A stretch of DNA of 64,000 nt from Enoplosus armatus (taxonomy: Eukaryota; Chordata; Actinopteri; Centrarchiformes; Enoplosidae): assembly GCF_043641665.1 (NCBI RefSeq), contig NC_092186.1, positions 283,501 to 347,500 on the forward strand, written 5' to 3'. The position numbers and the translations under genes were made by a program. Each line of letters opens with the position of its first letter. Position 1 is the first letter of the stretch. Shown in pieces: positions 35,860 to 48,330 of the stretch. The notes beneath the pieces are model-generated. The model did not search any database, was not told the DNA's origin, and worked only from the letters and a program-made list of their open reading frames with translations.

Positions 35860-38716
35860 TATCAGTATAGTATATAAAGTATATATAGTATCAGTAGTAT
35901 ATAGTAGTATTGTTTGTAGTATTTGCAGTGTGTCAGTTCTCACCTTGTGGCAGCACAGCAGCAGTCCTCCATGCTGTGTCTCTTCAGCTGAAATCTGACC
36001 TAAGATCCGCTGGATAAATTTAGCCTCGAAGTCACATGACCCCACTGACACGATACACAGTCACATGACACAGTCTGTGACTTCTGGTATTTAATGTACA
36101 GGTTATATTTCAAAAACACTTCCTGTATCTGTGACCCCATGACCTCCTGCTGCGACATCACACTTTTTCTTTCAGCAGCTCAGAGTTTTACTTCTAATCA
36201 AATGTTTGTTTAAATGAAAAGAAAGAAAGAGAATGTACTGACTTGTGGGGACATTTGTTTAAAACATTTCAGACATTTTAACACTTTCAAAAGGACCAGC
36301 AGACACCCTGAAGCCTGATGGGAGCTGTAGTTCTCTTATTATGAGCAACATGAAACAACAAGCCTCTCCATCTGGACTCCAACCATGAACATTAACCACC
36401 TTAATAACGAACCATCTCGTGCTCAAGAGTCCAACTCTGATTAGGGCAGCCATTAGCTAGTTAGCTGTGCATCCAGCAGTCCTGTTAGTTAGCTGACTCT
36501 AACCATCTGACTCTCTGTGCTGGAGGTGTAAACACCAACACTCCCCTGGTGCTCAGAGCTAACTGAGCTAACGGCAGCTACAGTTAGCAGTTACTTTCTA
36601 AAGCTTTCTGTCCATCAGGAAACTCCGTAAATCAGAGAGTTGAGGCAGAGCAGCCGGAGGACATCAGAGGGAAAACCAGAAAACATTTTCTCCATCAAAT
36701 GAGTTTCACCAAAATCAGTGAATAAAATTATAAAGTTGTGTTTTTGTACATTAATCAGTGAGGCCCAGTCCCCAGAAACACTCCGCTCCGGTAACATCTA
36801 TCATTTTACAACTTACTTCTTGTCTCATTTGTGGTCTGATAAACAGGAAGTTCATCACATTCAGTCCCCATGTCTTTATTTATTTTTCAGCACATGAAGG
36901 TTTCATTCTTAAACAGTCATTTAAAGTTTGTGCACTTCAACTTTATTCAAAGTTATTCACCAGGGTTCAAACTGTTCAGACTAAATCATTTCATAATTTC
37001 AAAAAAATGATCTGCACATTCCCAAAAATACAAAAACCCAAGTTTCTGTTTTTACATGTTTACATTTAGTCGGTCGCTAAAAACAAAAACACACAGGAAA
37101 AGTTCTTTAAACATGTGAGACTAACAGTCCGGTAACATAACACCAACACCATGTGCTCTTTACCCAGCAGCCACCAGGACACTGAAGAAGTCCGGGAGAA
37201 AGAAGTGAAACCTCCAGGAGGAAGAAAGTGGAGTTTAATGAACTGAATGGAGAAAAGCAGCCGATCTGTTTCTCCACATCGATAGGCTGAAGATCTGATC
37301 ACAGGTCAGTTATCTACAGATCATGAGATTGTGTATGTGGGAGTAACGATGGACACCAGTAGTAGTAACATCACACTGCAGAAACAACCTTAGACCACGA
37401 AGATCAGGTCTACAGTTAGACCCCTTTCACACCAGCAGGAACCAGACTTCACTTATAATTCCGAATGAATTATTTAGAACTGTCCCTTCAGTTTATCTGG
37501 ATATTTGTCCGTTTTAACTTTTATCATGAAGGTTGTGACCCCGCAGAGAGGACAGATCCAGAGGGGGACGGCCAGTCTGTTAAATATAAGTGATCAGGTA
37601 CAGACGGGTCAGTTCTGATCCGGTAGAGACAACAGATCAGGTAGAGGATGTCTAAAGGCAGATTATTGATCCTCAGTTTGTGATTACAGATCAAATAAAT
37701 GTGTTCCAGAGAAAAGGAACATGTTGAGTCGGTTCTCCGCTGGATTCTTTTGATCTAGAACCTCCTTTCTGGTTTCTGGTTAGCTAACTAACACACAGGA
37801 GACCTGGGCTCACCTCCACCTGCCGCTTCTGTCTGTGTCACACTACTTCACAGTGAATCATGTTCAGCAGATGAATAAAAAAACATGTCATCACTTCGCT
37901 TCACCTGTCAGACTGAATGCTGACTCCGCCCACTTAATTTGCATACTGAGACACATTAAAGATAAGTGTGACCAGATCAGCAGGCAGCTGCTGACGGAGT
38001 CTGAAACTCATCGGTTATGAATGTAGTTCCTGGATTCTTCTTATTGTATGATCTAACAGGACCTCACATACAGTAAATAAAGTGAACGGACTCATCATTG
38101 TGACAGTATTATTAATTAACAACATGATGAGGTCATGTTACAGGAGACCAGAAGCCAGTTTAACTGTGGACCCTGTTCTGCTCCGCTGTGTTTAATTCTA
38201 GTGAGAAGTTTGGTCACATGACCTGCAGGTTTACAGTACATGAATATAAGGAGAGTTTTAATTACCGTGAAAACCAAACGGCTCTTTTCAATGTTTCAGT
38301 CTTTTAACTACAAACCACTGCATGCTAACTGGAACTGATCTCAGACCAGCTCCTTCAGGTGGACGCTGACTCCGTTTCTTGGTCAACATCCAGGTTCAGA
38401 CAAAGCGGACCAGGGTTTGATAACCAAACAGGTGATTTAGTGATTTGTTATTAATTTGCTGAAACATTAAAAAGAAACTCAGTTCTGCGTGTGAGAGAGA
38501 GTGTGTGTGTTATCGGTCGTCATGGAAACAACATGATTGACAGGCTGACCCCTGCTCCTCCCAGCACCTTACTCAAAGGCAACAAGGAAACGACAGCGAG
38601 TGAGCACGAAGGCCTCGAACACAAAGAGGAAGCGAAGGCGGTGGTCGAAGTGAAGGTCCGTTAGTGTGGCATCTCCGTCCCCCAGGGGCTGATGGGAAAT
38701 ATTCCTCCCTCTCTGT
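35058..38716. other. Intergenic between lrrc39 and dbt
   Basis: No gene seen. (AT)n tracts lie at about 35520-35555 and 35827-35856. Minus-strand features: TGACAG just upstream of the lrrc39 ATG (near 35070-35075) could be an acceptor and CACAAG/GTGAGA near 35941 a donor for a 5' untranslated lrrc39 exon. Overlapping AATAAA signals at 36875-36884 could end a dbt 3' untranslated region of about 1.8 kb. These are inferences from motifs only. Confidence 0.45.
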
Positions 38717-41700
38717 TTATTTGAGGTCCAGCACCATGCTGGCCGGGTTCTCCAGGTACTCCCTCCACAGGTTGGAGAAGCGACTCATGGTGGCTCCGTC
38801 GATGATCCGATGATCCGCCGACCAGCTGACGTTCATGATATGAGCTCGGACCACCTGACCGCCAGCATCGAACCGAGGAAGAATCTGACAAATAAACAGG
38901 ATGGATGAAGTTTTAAATTTCATCTGTCAAAGTTGTTTTATCTTTGGATTTTTGTTTTTAGTTTTTGTTACTGTAGAAAAAATCGAATTAAAGATTTTGT
39001 CAAAACGGCAACAAATCAGAGTGTTGACGTTCTGAAACTCGACTGAACGAGCTGATTGTTGTTTTCACATTTATTTTTAGGTTCACATTGTACGTAAAAT
39101 AAGACAAATGTCAACTTCTATGCAGACAACACTCTGATTTATGTTCCCATCCTGAATACCAGCTCAAACATAACATAGGTATCTGTAAAACTACAGATGA
39201 GTCTTGGCTGTCTGACGACGTTCTCCACCCAAACAGAGACAAAACTCTGATCCGGATGGTTCATCGATCTAATAAATCTAATATCAGCCTAAAGCATCGT
39301 TCAGACAGGATGAACATCACTTAGGGACTTAATGTCCCTTGATGTTCCAGGTGCCTGGCAAAGTTTGGAACCCACCTGGATTTTTCCCAGAGCTCCGATG
39401 GCAACTTCAGGAGGAAGAATGACCGGTTTGGCATACGTCCCTCCGATCTGATTTAAATTAAAAACAGCAAACAGATTAGTGTCAGTCAGTCACATCTGCA
39501 GCAGATTCAGGTTCTGTTGTTGTTGGACTCACTGATCCAATGTTGGACAGGGTAAAGGTTCCCCCGCTGAGCTCGGAGGTTCCCAGCTGACCTGCAGCTC
39601 CGAGCGTCTGCAGACGGTTTAACTCCTGAGCGATCTCAAACACACTGAGCAGCTGAACGTTCTTCACGTTAGGAACCAGCAGACCCTGACTGGTGTCCAT
39701 CGCCAGGCCGATGTTATGAGACGCCTAAAGCACCGAAAAACATCTGTCAACAGCAGCAGCAACAAGGCATGCAAACAGAGGTACTACGAAGCAGGATTTG
39801 AGGTTAGCAAGGAAACTTCAGGGTAAACCCTGTGTTTTCAGGGTTACGGCAGTGGTTCTCTTCTTACCAGATGTTTTAAAGGCGGGCCTTTGGAAAGGTA
39901 ATTGGTTTGGGTCGGCAGGTATGGAGAGGATTCCCGTCAAAGACAGGACAAGAGAAAGGATCCGCTGTTCACGAATGTATTGTAGACCGTGCAGAGTACA
40001 TACATATTCCCAGGCAGGTTGAGTAAAGGTGTGTGTGTTAAATAACAATAAAACAACGAAATAACCAAGGCTTTCTCACACCGGGGTACATCGCCATGGT
40101 AACTTATGTCATTTAAAACTGCCTACTTTCAGCCTGGATGATGTGTTAACTTCTTGGTATTTGTCTAATATTGTAGTTTGCTCTTCGGTTGTAAAATATG
40201 CCGCTCTGCTGCCAGTAGACTTGTCCATGTTTGTGATTGGTCAGATGCTGCAAACCCCGCCCCTTTTATGTGAACGCACTCGTGGCTGGATTGTGAAACC
40301 CTGGTTTGACATACCCAGTTGATAACCAGTGTCGTGTGAGTGCTCAGTCTGATGCGGCTGTTAGACTTAGTGAAGCCAGATAAGGAGAAGATGTCCTGGG
40401 TGTGTTGAACCTGCTTCGTAGTTCAGGCCTCATGTAAGCGGTAAAAAAAGGTGAGAACATTGCATGGATTGAGAAAACCTGCCACTTGGGGGGTCTGGGG
40501 GCCTGCTGCCCCAGGAGAACACACTAATTTCTAGTTACTGAATGCTGAATGTTTTACAGCCCAACACACAAGAAGAGAAAGGGTGATCACCTTGTACGTG
40601 ATGTTCTGGCAGCCTTCGTCCACCGAGGCATTGAGGATTGGAAAGTGGAGGAGGCCGAGGGAGGCGGCCTGAACCAATGAGAGCACAGCATTAACATCAA
40701 CACTGAACACGTAACCAATCAACATGAACGCTTTCATCATCTGTGCTGCCGTTGGACCTTGATGAAGAAGGGCATGTAGCTCAGTCTGACCCCTCTGCCT
40801 TCAGCGGTGGACTTGAGTTCAGCTCTCAGAGACACCAGACGGCTCAGGTCGACTTCGTCACAGTAACCAAAGTGAGGAATCTTCAGAGCCGCCGTCATCG
40901 TCTTCACCATCGCTTTATGGAAACCTGGAGACAAGAACCACAACAGACCCTCAGCAGGAGACTCCTCCTGCAGTTTAATGAGCTCCTGTTTCTCTGAACT
41001 GGCTGCTCCACCTGTAGTTTAACCCCCCGTCATGACGCCATCTTTTAATGAAACACACTCTGACCTTTGAGGGGCTCGGTGACATCCTTCCCGGTGAAGA
41101 CAGGTTTGGGTGTGGTGGGTGGAGGTTTGATGACTGCCGGAGTGCTCACAGGCCTGGTGGCAGCAGCAGGGGGCGGGACGGGAGGCGGAGTCTGGATCTC
41201 CTGGAACAGGGTCGGAGGTAAAATGGCCCCCGTCTGCTTCGCCAGGAAGTTAAGGATGTCCTCCTTCAGGATCCGTCCATCTTTCCCCGTCCCCACCACC
41301 TCACTGAGTTTTATCTGAGAGGTCAGAGGTCAAACCAGTCAAACAGGTATAAGGCTGTACAATGGACACTGACCAGGGACAGACTGGGGATAGGCTTACA
41401 TTGTTCTCCATGGCGAGGCGTCTGACAGCGGGCGTGGCCTGGGTCTTGTGACCTTTGATCTCCTGATGGGTGTGTTCTTCTCGAGCCATGGCCGGAGTCT
41501 CCACCACGTCCTCCTCCTGGATCACCTCTGAACAACAACAGTCAGGTTTTATACTGCATCAAACAAGAACAACGGGAAAGACTGAAAACCTGGTTCCAGA
41601 CTAAAATCAGGTGATGGTGTTGCGTCTCACCTGAACTGGACTCTGTGTCGATGTCGACCAGCGGTTTGCCCACTAAGGCAGTGGCGTCCACGTCGTAGTA

Positions 41701-44430
41701 GAGTTTTTTGATGACTCCGTCGTAGCGGCTGGTGATGGTCACGGACGCCTTGTCGCTCTGAACCTCACAGATGCTGTCGAACTGAGAGACCTTATCCCCC
41801 TCCTTCACGTACCTGAGGGACAAGACATCTTATTCATTACGGACAGACTGGGAACACTGGGGAAGGACTGGGGACAGTTCTTATTAGTTTCTGTGGTCTC
41901 CAGTAGTTCTATTGGTAGTTTTTGTTTGGTCTCAGTATTAGTGTTGGGCAAGTTACTCAGGAAGTGTATTAAGTTACTTTTTACGCATGTGCAACACCGT
42001 GTTGTGTTCGTCATGGAAGACACATATAAATACGAGTTCTGTGCAACGGAAACTGCTCAAACTAAAATAAACATTTAATATTGTATTTTGTATTATTCAT
42101 GTGGTCTCGGTATTCATGTGGTCTCAGTAGATTTGAGGTCTCAGTATTCATGTGGTCTCAGTAGTTCTGAGGTCTCAGTAGTTCTGAGGTCTCGGTATTC
42201 ATGTGGTCTCAGTAGTTCTGAGGTCTCTGTATTCATGTGGTCTCAGTAGTTTTAAGGTCTCAGTATTCATGTGGTCTCGGTAGTTTTGAGGTCTCGGTAT
42301 TCATGTGGTCTCAGTATTCATGTGGTCTCGGTAGTTTTGAGGTCTCAATATTCATGTGGTCTCGGTACTCATGTACGTACCACTCCTTCACTGTCACCTC
42401 CATGATTCCCTCTCCGATGTCTGACAGTTTGAATTGGACGATTGGTCCTCGACTCACTGGAGGAGAAAACACATCAATGACATCCTCATCATGACATCAC
42501 CATGACATCATCATGACAGCCTGCATGTTGAGAGGGACTGAGGGACTCTGATTGTATAAAGAGACCTGATTGTTAAACTCTCATAAATGTTGATGGTGAG
42601 CTGTGTAATAAAATCTGTTGATCTGGATTCTCTGAACCTCCCTCACCCCTCCTGAGTCATAAAACTCCACCATCAAAACCCGTGCCCACTTTAACCTGGC
42701 ATGTTGCCATGGTAACTGTGTCCAGGATGGAAACAGTTGGAACAAGTGAATAAAGAAATTGCTGTGTTTCCTGCTGTGTGATGTCATCAGTCTCAGACAC
42801 CCATCTGCTTCCTGAAAACCTGAAACTGAACCAACCAGATCTGAACTCTACCGACTCCAACAGTGATTCACCGATTAGAAACTGGAGCTTCAAACAGTTA
42901 CAAAATAATCCCAAGAACAAGACCGTACAGAAGTTCTGGTTCTTCCTGGTCAGGACTTACCGACAGCAGTGTGCAGCGTCCTGCTGCTGAACATCTGGAG
43001 GTTTCTGTCACATCTGAAGGTGAGCGGCTGCAGAGTTCTGTCACATCTGAAGGTCTGTGGCCGGAAACATCGGCGACGGTACTGCTGACTCAGCTGACAG
43101 GAAGCGACCAGACAACAGGAACAAAGATCAGACAGGTGGAATCCACAAAGAGAGACACGGACTTCCTTGTGTACGTAACACTATGATCTACATCATGAAA
43201 CACTGCAGATCCCAGCAGTCGTCACATGGTAGAAAACTCAGTGCACAAATCTACGGAGGCCCGCTGGGGTCAAGCGGTCAAAAGCAATAAGTTAAAGTGG
43301 AAATCATGATGATGATGATGATGATGATGGTGGTGTGAAAATAATGGTCAGCATCATCAATAACTTTATCAGACCTGGTGCCCCTGATGGTTCAGTCAGC
43401 TGCACATTCTGGACTGTGATCTTAATGCAGTGTTGTAACACCGGGACCGTGTCTATAATGCATTAGAAGCACAAACCCCAGCACACGTCTATTTGTGACT
43501 AAAAACAATATAACTGATCAGGTTCTTCATCAATAAATCAACAACTACAATTGGCATGTCACATCATCATCATCATCATCATCATCACAGCCCTAATTTC
43601 ATTAACAGCAGACATCTTGTCTCGTCATAGCAGCAAAATCACAGGTGGAATTTATCACTTTAAAACACCTGCTGGTTTCAGGGTCCTGGTCCTGGTCCAG
43701 GCTCACTTTATGAGACAGAGTCATCATTACGTTTGTTTCATCTGTGCGTTACCTGATGTGACTTTAACTTCCAACACAGTATTTGCACTTTGTGGTATTT
43801 ATACTTTTACTGAAGTAAACAAACTGAATACATCTTCACTGTCTGTGGTAAAAACCTGTCGTGAACCCCAGAATCCACCAGAATCCCTAAACACTATAAA
43901 GCTTCACTGTGAATCACAACAGTTGTGGTCGTAGTTGGACCCGACAGTCAGTCTCTACTTGACTTTACAGGACTCTGTTATCAGCAGCCTGTTAGCTGTT
44001 AGCAGTCTGACTCCTTCAGCTCTCTGTGACCCAGAAGCTAGTTCACCTGCAGGATGCTAACAGAAGCTAACTGAAGGTGCATGCTAACACACCGGTTAGC
44101 ATGTTAGCAGTTAGTTTATCAGTGACAGGTAACGCTGACTGGCCGTAAGCCAGTTGGCAGCCGGCTACTGCCTCTGTATTTATTTCATTCTGTTAGCGTA
44201 GCATTAGCACCAGAATTGGCATGGCAGTAGAAGTTACAGCAGCTAACAAGCTAAGCTAACGAGCTGACCCGGTGACGGAGTGATGACGCCAGTCAGCGTT
44301 AGCTCCAAATTAGCATCAGAAACAAACAAACAGACAGAAAGCTGAAACATTTAAACGGCGACAGATCAAACTTTATTTTTCTCACCAGCCGTCTGAACAC
44401 AGTGAAGGAACCTCTGGTGACCGCCGCCAT
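38717..44430 (-). CDS. dbt: Dihydrolipoamide branched-chain transacylase E2 (complete, 11 exons)
   Basis: Core acyltransferase of the mitochondrial branched-chain alpha-ketoacid dehydrogenase complex (Leu/Ile/Val breakdown). It passes acyl groups from a lipoyl-lysine to CoA. Exons (minus): 44430-44386, 43081-42961, 42456-42381, 41812-41631, 41527-41400, 41314-41065, 40924-40758, 40668-40591, 39724-39533, 39447-39376, 38884-38717; 1479 nt, 492 aa (human 482 aa), all phases closing. In order: an Arg-rich mitochondrial presequence; a lipoyl domain ([11 protein letters not shown] at 63-73, lipoyl lysine K102 in SDKASV); an E3/E1-binding domain ([22 protein letters not shown]); a Pro-rich linker; and the catalytic domain with [11 protein letters not shown] (H462, D466), ending LDLK. 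It is head-to-head with rtca. CCAAT at 44483-44487. The presequence contains an 11-residue tandem duplication. Confidence 0.95.
39100..39300 (+). mobile_element. Short degraded L2-type reverse transcriptase relic in dbt intron 9
   Basis: Plus-strand reading near 39111-39150 gives [12 protein letters not shown], close to the reverse transcriptase motif C/FYADDTQLYLP. A stretch resembling LNRDKTLI follows near 39225-39250. It is antisense to dbt. No longer open frame or ends were found. Confidence 0.45.
39779..40431. mobile_element. Non-autonomous DNA transposon with terminal inverted repeats in dbt intron 8
   Basis: ACTACGAAGCAGG at 39783-39795 is perfectly inverted as CCTGCTTCGTAGT at 40410-40422, with looser inverted similarity outside it (GAGG versus CCTC). 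The element of about 650 bp has no transposase. It lies between dbt exons 9 and 8. Superfamily and target-site duplication could not be determined. Confidence 0.7.
42096..42378. repeat. Minisatellite of GTATTCATGTGGTCTC(A/G)GTAGTT units in dbt intron 3
   Basis: About twelve imperfect copies that combine CATGTGGTCTCGGTATT and GTAGTTTTGAGGTCTCA blocks. The last partial unit reaches the exon 3 donor (intron side ends at 42380), so the repeat forms the start of the intron on the dbt strand. Confidence 0.85.
43304..43332. repeat. (ATG)n microsatellite in dbt intron 1
   Basis: About nine ATG/GAT units in a row. A second, ATC-type tract lies 230 bp further on. Confidence 0.85.
43560..43588. repeat. 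(ATC)n microsatellite in dbt intron 1
   Basis: About nine ATC units. It is the reverse complement of the (ATG)n tract at 43304-43332, so the two could pair. Confidence 0.85.
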
Positions 44431-44767
44431 CTTTCCTCTCTGCTGCCACTCCGACCTCACAGCTTCACGCCCCTCTCAGCAGCCAATCACCATTCTGTGT
44501 CTCGTTCTCCGCAGGCTCGATGTAACGCTGCCACCCAGCGGCCAGCAGGGGAAGTACAGCAGCTTCATGTTCAGCAGTGAGCCTCTTTTTGAAAGATATA
44601 TTTTTGTATATATTATTTATAATTTTTTGGCTATACAAACATTAATTTGGAATTAATTCAATCATTTTTTATTTTATTGACTATATTAAAATCTCATTAC
44701 TTCATTACAGCATTGGAACAACATGAGTTTTTACCTTCATTAATTCAGATTATTTTATCCTTTTAAC
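44431..44767. promoter_or_regulatory. dbt upstream region
   Basis: GC-balanced sequence directly upstream of the dbt ATG with a CCAAT box at 44483-44487. It becomes AT-rich towards the L2 LINE tail. The transcription start is not determinable here. Confidence 0.45.
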
Positions 44768-47700
44768 TTCAATTCAATTCAATTCAATTCAATTTTATTT
44801 ATATAGCGCCAAATCACAACAAACGTCATCTCATGACACTTTACAAATAGAGCAGGTCTAGACTGACTCTTTATAATGTTATTACAGAGACCCAACAGTT
44901 CCCACCATGAGCAAGCACTATGGAGACAGTGGAGAGGAAAAACTACCTTTTAAGAGGCAGAAACCTCGAGCAGAACCAGACTCTAGCTGGGGGAGAGACA
45001 GATAGACAGACAGAAAGAGACAGAGAGAGAGAGATAGACGTAGAGACACAAACAGACGGACAGACAGACAGGCAGACAAGCAGACAGGCAGAGATGTATG
45101 GCAGCACTAGCAGTAGAAATAGCAGCTATAATTACAATAATAATGGAAATATGACTGATAATAGTAGTTACATCTGTAATAATAGCTGAGATTAATAATA
45201 GCAATAACGGCTTTAATAGTAACAGAACTACGACTAAACATAATAACTGTAGTGATGAGAGTCAAGTGGGCCCATGGCAGCAGCAGCCAGGCGTACCAGG
45301 ACCACGATCCACGGGAACCTGCGAGACGACAAAGCACAAAGAAACTCTGAGAAGATATAAAGTTAGTAACATGCAGTGGAGGGACATGAATGTGTCAAGA
45401 TGGGGAGGGAGAGGAGGAAAGCTCAGTGCATCATGGGAAGTCCCCCAGCAGTCTAGGCCTATAGCAGCATAACTAGGGGGCTGGTCCAGGCAGGCCTGAG
45501 CCAGCCCTTAACTATAAGCCTTATCAAAAAGCAAAGTTTGAAGCCTACTCTTAAAAGTAGAGAGTTTGTCTGCCTCCCGGACCCAAACTGGGAGCCGATT
45601 CCACAGGAGAGGAGCTTGATATCTGAAGGCTCTGGCTCCTGTTCGGCTTTTGGAGACTCTAGGAACCACATGCAACCCTGCATTCTGGGAGCGCAGTGCT
45701 CTAGTGGGGTAATAGGGTACTATGAGCTCTTTAAGATATGATGGTGCCTGACCAGTAAGAGCTTTGTAGGTCAGGAGAAGGATTTTAAACTCTATTCTAG
45801 ATTACGTGCCGCAGCATTCTAGATCAGCTGGAGAGTCCTCAGGGACTTATTGGGACAGCCTGATAAGGAATTGTAATAATCCAGCCTAGACGTGACAAAT
45901 GCATGGACAAATTTTTCTGCATCTGTTTGAGACAGGATCTTCCTGATGTTTCAGTGCTACGGAGGTGAAAGAAGGCAGTCCTTACGTTTTGGTTTTACGT
46001 GGGAGTTAAAGGACATGTCTTGATCAAAGACAACTCCGAGATTCCTCACAGTGGCGCTGGAGGCCAGGGCAATGCCATCTAGGGTAACAATATCCTTAGA
46101 TACTGTGTTTCTGAGGTGTTCAGGGCCAAGAACAATAACTTCTGTCTTGTCCGAGTTCAACATCAGATAATTACAGGTCATCCAGGTCTTTATGTCCTTA
46201 AGGCATGCTTGGAGCTTGGCTAAATGATGAGGTTCTTCTGGCTTGATCGATAAATATAGCTGGGTATCATCCGCATAGCAATGAAAATGTATGGAGTGTT
46301 TTCTAATGATATCTCCTAAAGGAAGCATATATAAGGTGAATAGTATTGGTCCAAGCACAAAACCTTGTGGAACTCCATGACTGACTTTGGCGTACATGGA
46401 GGATTCATCGTTAACGTGTACAAACTGAGATCGATCTGATAAATACAACTTAAACCAGCTGAGTGCGGTTCCTTTGATGCCAATTAAATGTTCCAGTCTC
46501 TATAATAGGATATGATGGTCAATGGTGTCGAATGCAGCACTAAGATCTAACAAAACAAGTACAGAGACAAGTCCTTTCTCTGATGCAGTTAGAAGGTCAT
46601 CCGTAACTTTCACCAGTGCTGTCTCTGTGCTATGATGAGCTCTGAAACCTGACTGAAAGTCCTCAAGCAACTTATTGTCATGTAGAAAGTCACACAGCTG
46701 GTTGGCGACTGCTTTCTCAAGAATCTTTGAGAGAAAGGGAAGGTTAGATATAGGTCTATAGTTGGCTAAAACCTCTGGATCAAGAGTGGGCTTTTTAAGA
46801 AGTGGTTTAATTACAGCTACTTTAAAGGACTGTGGTACGTAGCCTGTTAATAATGACAGATTGATCATATCTAGTAAAGAAGTGCTGACTAAAGGTAAAA
46901 CCTCTTTAAGCAGCCAGGTTGGGATGGGGTCTAAGAGACAAGTTGATGGCTTAGATGAAGAGATGGTTTTAGTAATTTGGTGAAGGTCAATGGGAGAAAA
47001 GCAATCTAAATATACATCAGGTTTTACAGCTGTTTCTGAGATTCCTGAGTTTGAAGGTATGGTACCACCTGAAGACAGGAGGTGATCAATTCTGTCTCTA
47101 ATAGTTAGAATTTTGTCATTAAAGAAGCTCATGAAGTCGTTACTGCTGAGGGTTATAGGAATACATGGCTCCATAGAGCTGTGACTCTCTGTCAGCCTGG
47201 TTACAGTGCTGAAGAGAAACCTGGGGTTGTTCTTGTTCTCTTCTATTAATGTTGAGTAATAGGCTGCTCTGGCTTTACAGAGGGCCTCCTATAAGTTCTA
47301 AGACTATTTTACCAAATTAAACATGATTCCTCCAGTTTGGTGGAGCGTCATTTCCTTTCAAGTTTCTGCGCTGTTTGCTTTAATTTGCGGGTTTGGGTGT
47401 TATACCATGGAGCCGACTTTCTTTGTTTTATTATCTTCTTTTTAAGAGGGGCAATAGAGTCGAGTGTCAATCGCATTGAGCCTGCAGCACTGTCAACAAG
47501 ATTGTCCATTTGGGAGGGACTGAGGTTAGCATAGGAGTCCTCAGTTGTATTGAGACATGGCATTGAATTTAATGCCGATGGAATCACTTCCTTAAATTTA
47601 GCTACAGCACTATCAGATAGACATCTGGTGTAGACTTTTTTGCCTAATGGCGTGTAGTGCAGTAATAGGAATTCAAAAGTTATTAAATAATGGTCCGATA

Positions 47701-48330
47701 ACAAAGGATTCTGTGGAAAGACAATTAGATGTTCAATTTCAAGTCCATATGTCAGAACCAGGTCGAGGGTGTGATTGAAACAGTGAGTGGGTTTCTGTAC
47801 CCTCTGACAGAAGCCGATTGAATCCAATAAAGAGATAAACGCAGTACCAAGGCTATCCTTATCAACATCCACATGAATATTAACATCACCTACGATAATG
47901 ACTTTGTCTGTTTTAAGGACTAAACCTGATAAAAACTCTGAGAATTCAGATAAGAATTCAGAGTATGGACCTGAAGCGTGATAGACTATAACGAATAAGA
48001 CTGGCTTCAGTGTTTTCCAGGTTGGGAGTGAGAGACTCAGAACAAGGCTTTCCAATGAGTTATAATCCAGTTTAGATCTAGAGTTCATCAACAGGCTTGA
48101 GTCAAAGATGGCTGCAGCTCCACCTCCTCGGCCGGTGCCTCGAGGGATGTGAGTATTAGTGTGACTGGGCGGAGTGGATTCATTCAGGCTGACATATTCT
48201 TCATGACACAGCCAGGTTTCTGTCAGACACAGTAGATCAATATGATTATCTGATATTAGCTCGTTTACTAATACAGCTTTAGATGACAGAGATCTGTTGT
48301 TTAACAGTCCACTTAATTGACTATATAAAC
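44768..48330 (-). mobile_element. L2/Maui-like LINE, near full length, between dbt and rtca
   Basis: Reverse-oriented: the tail is at the left, with five AATTC-type units at 44768-44795 followed by TTTTATTTATATAGCGCC. A purine/CAGA tract sits at 44990-45090, and the coding part runs from about 45500 to 48240. It is the same family as the truncated copy at 19040-20506, with closely matching sequence over the shared 3' 1.4 kb. The 5' limit near 48330 is approximate. Its position splits the divergent dbt and rtca promoters. Confidence 0.9.
45500..48240 (-). pseudogene. L2 endonuclease-reverse transcriptase, broken
   Basis: Open segments on the minus strand: an endonuclease C-terminal half (48091-47348; VIIVGDVNIHVD; LSDHYLITFE), the reverse transcriptase N-part (47174-46500; [30 protein letters not shown]), and the reverse transcriptase core (46448-45957; SHGVPQGFVLGPILF; catalytic YADD at 46277-46266). 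Stops or frameshifts separate the segments, for example after DHHILL and near 45957. The C-terminal portion continues to about 45510 with several frame breaks. Confidence 0.85.

Noticed and set aside
35941..36050. Possible additional lrrc39 coding exon on the minus strand
   Set aside because: The donor looks good but the translated sequence does not resemble the family N-terminus, which is already supplied by 35057-34927. Kept only as a possible untranslated exon.
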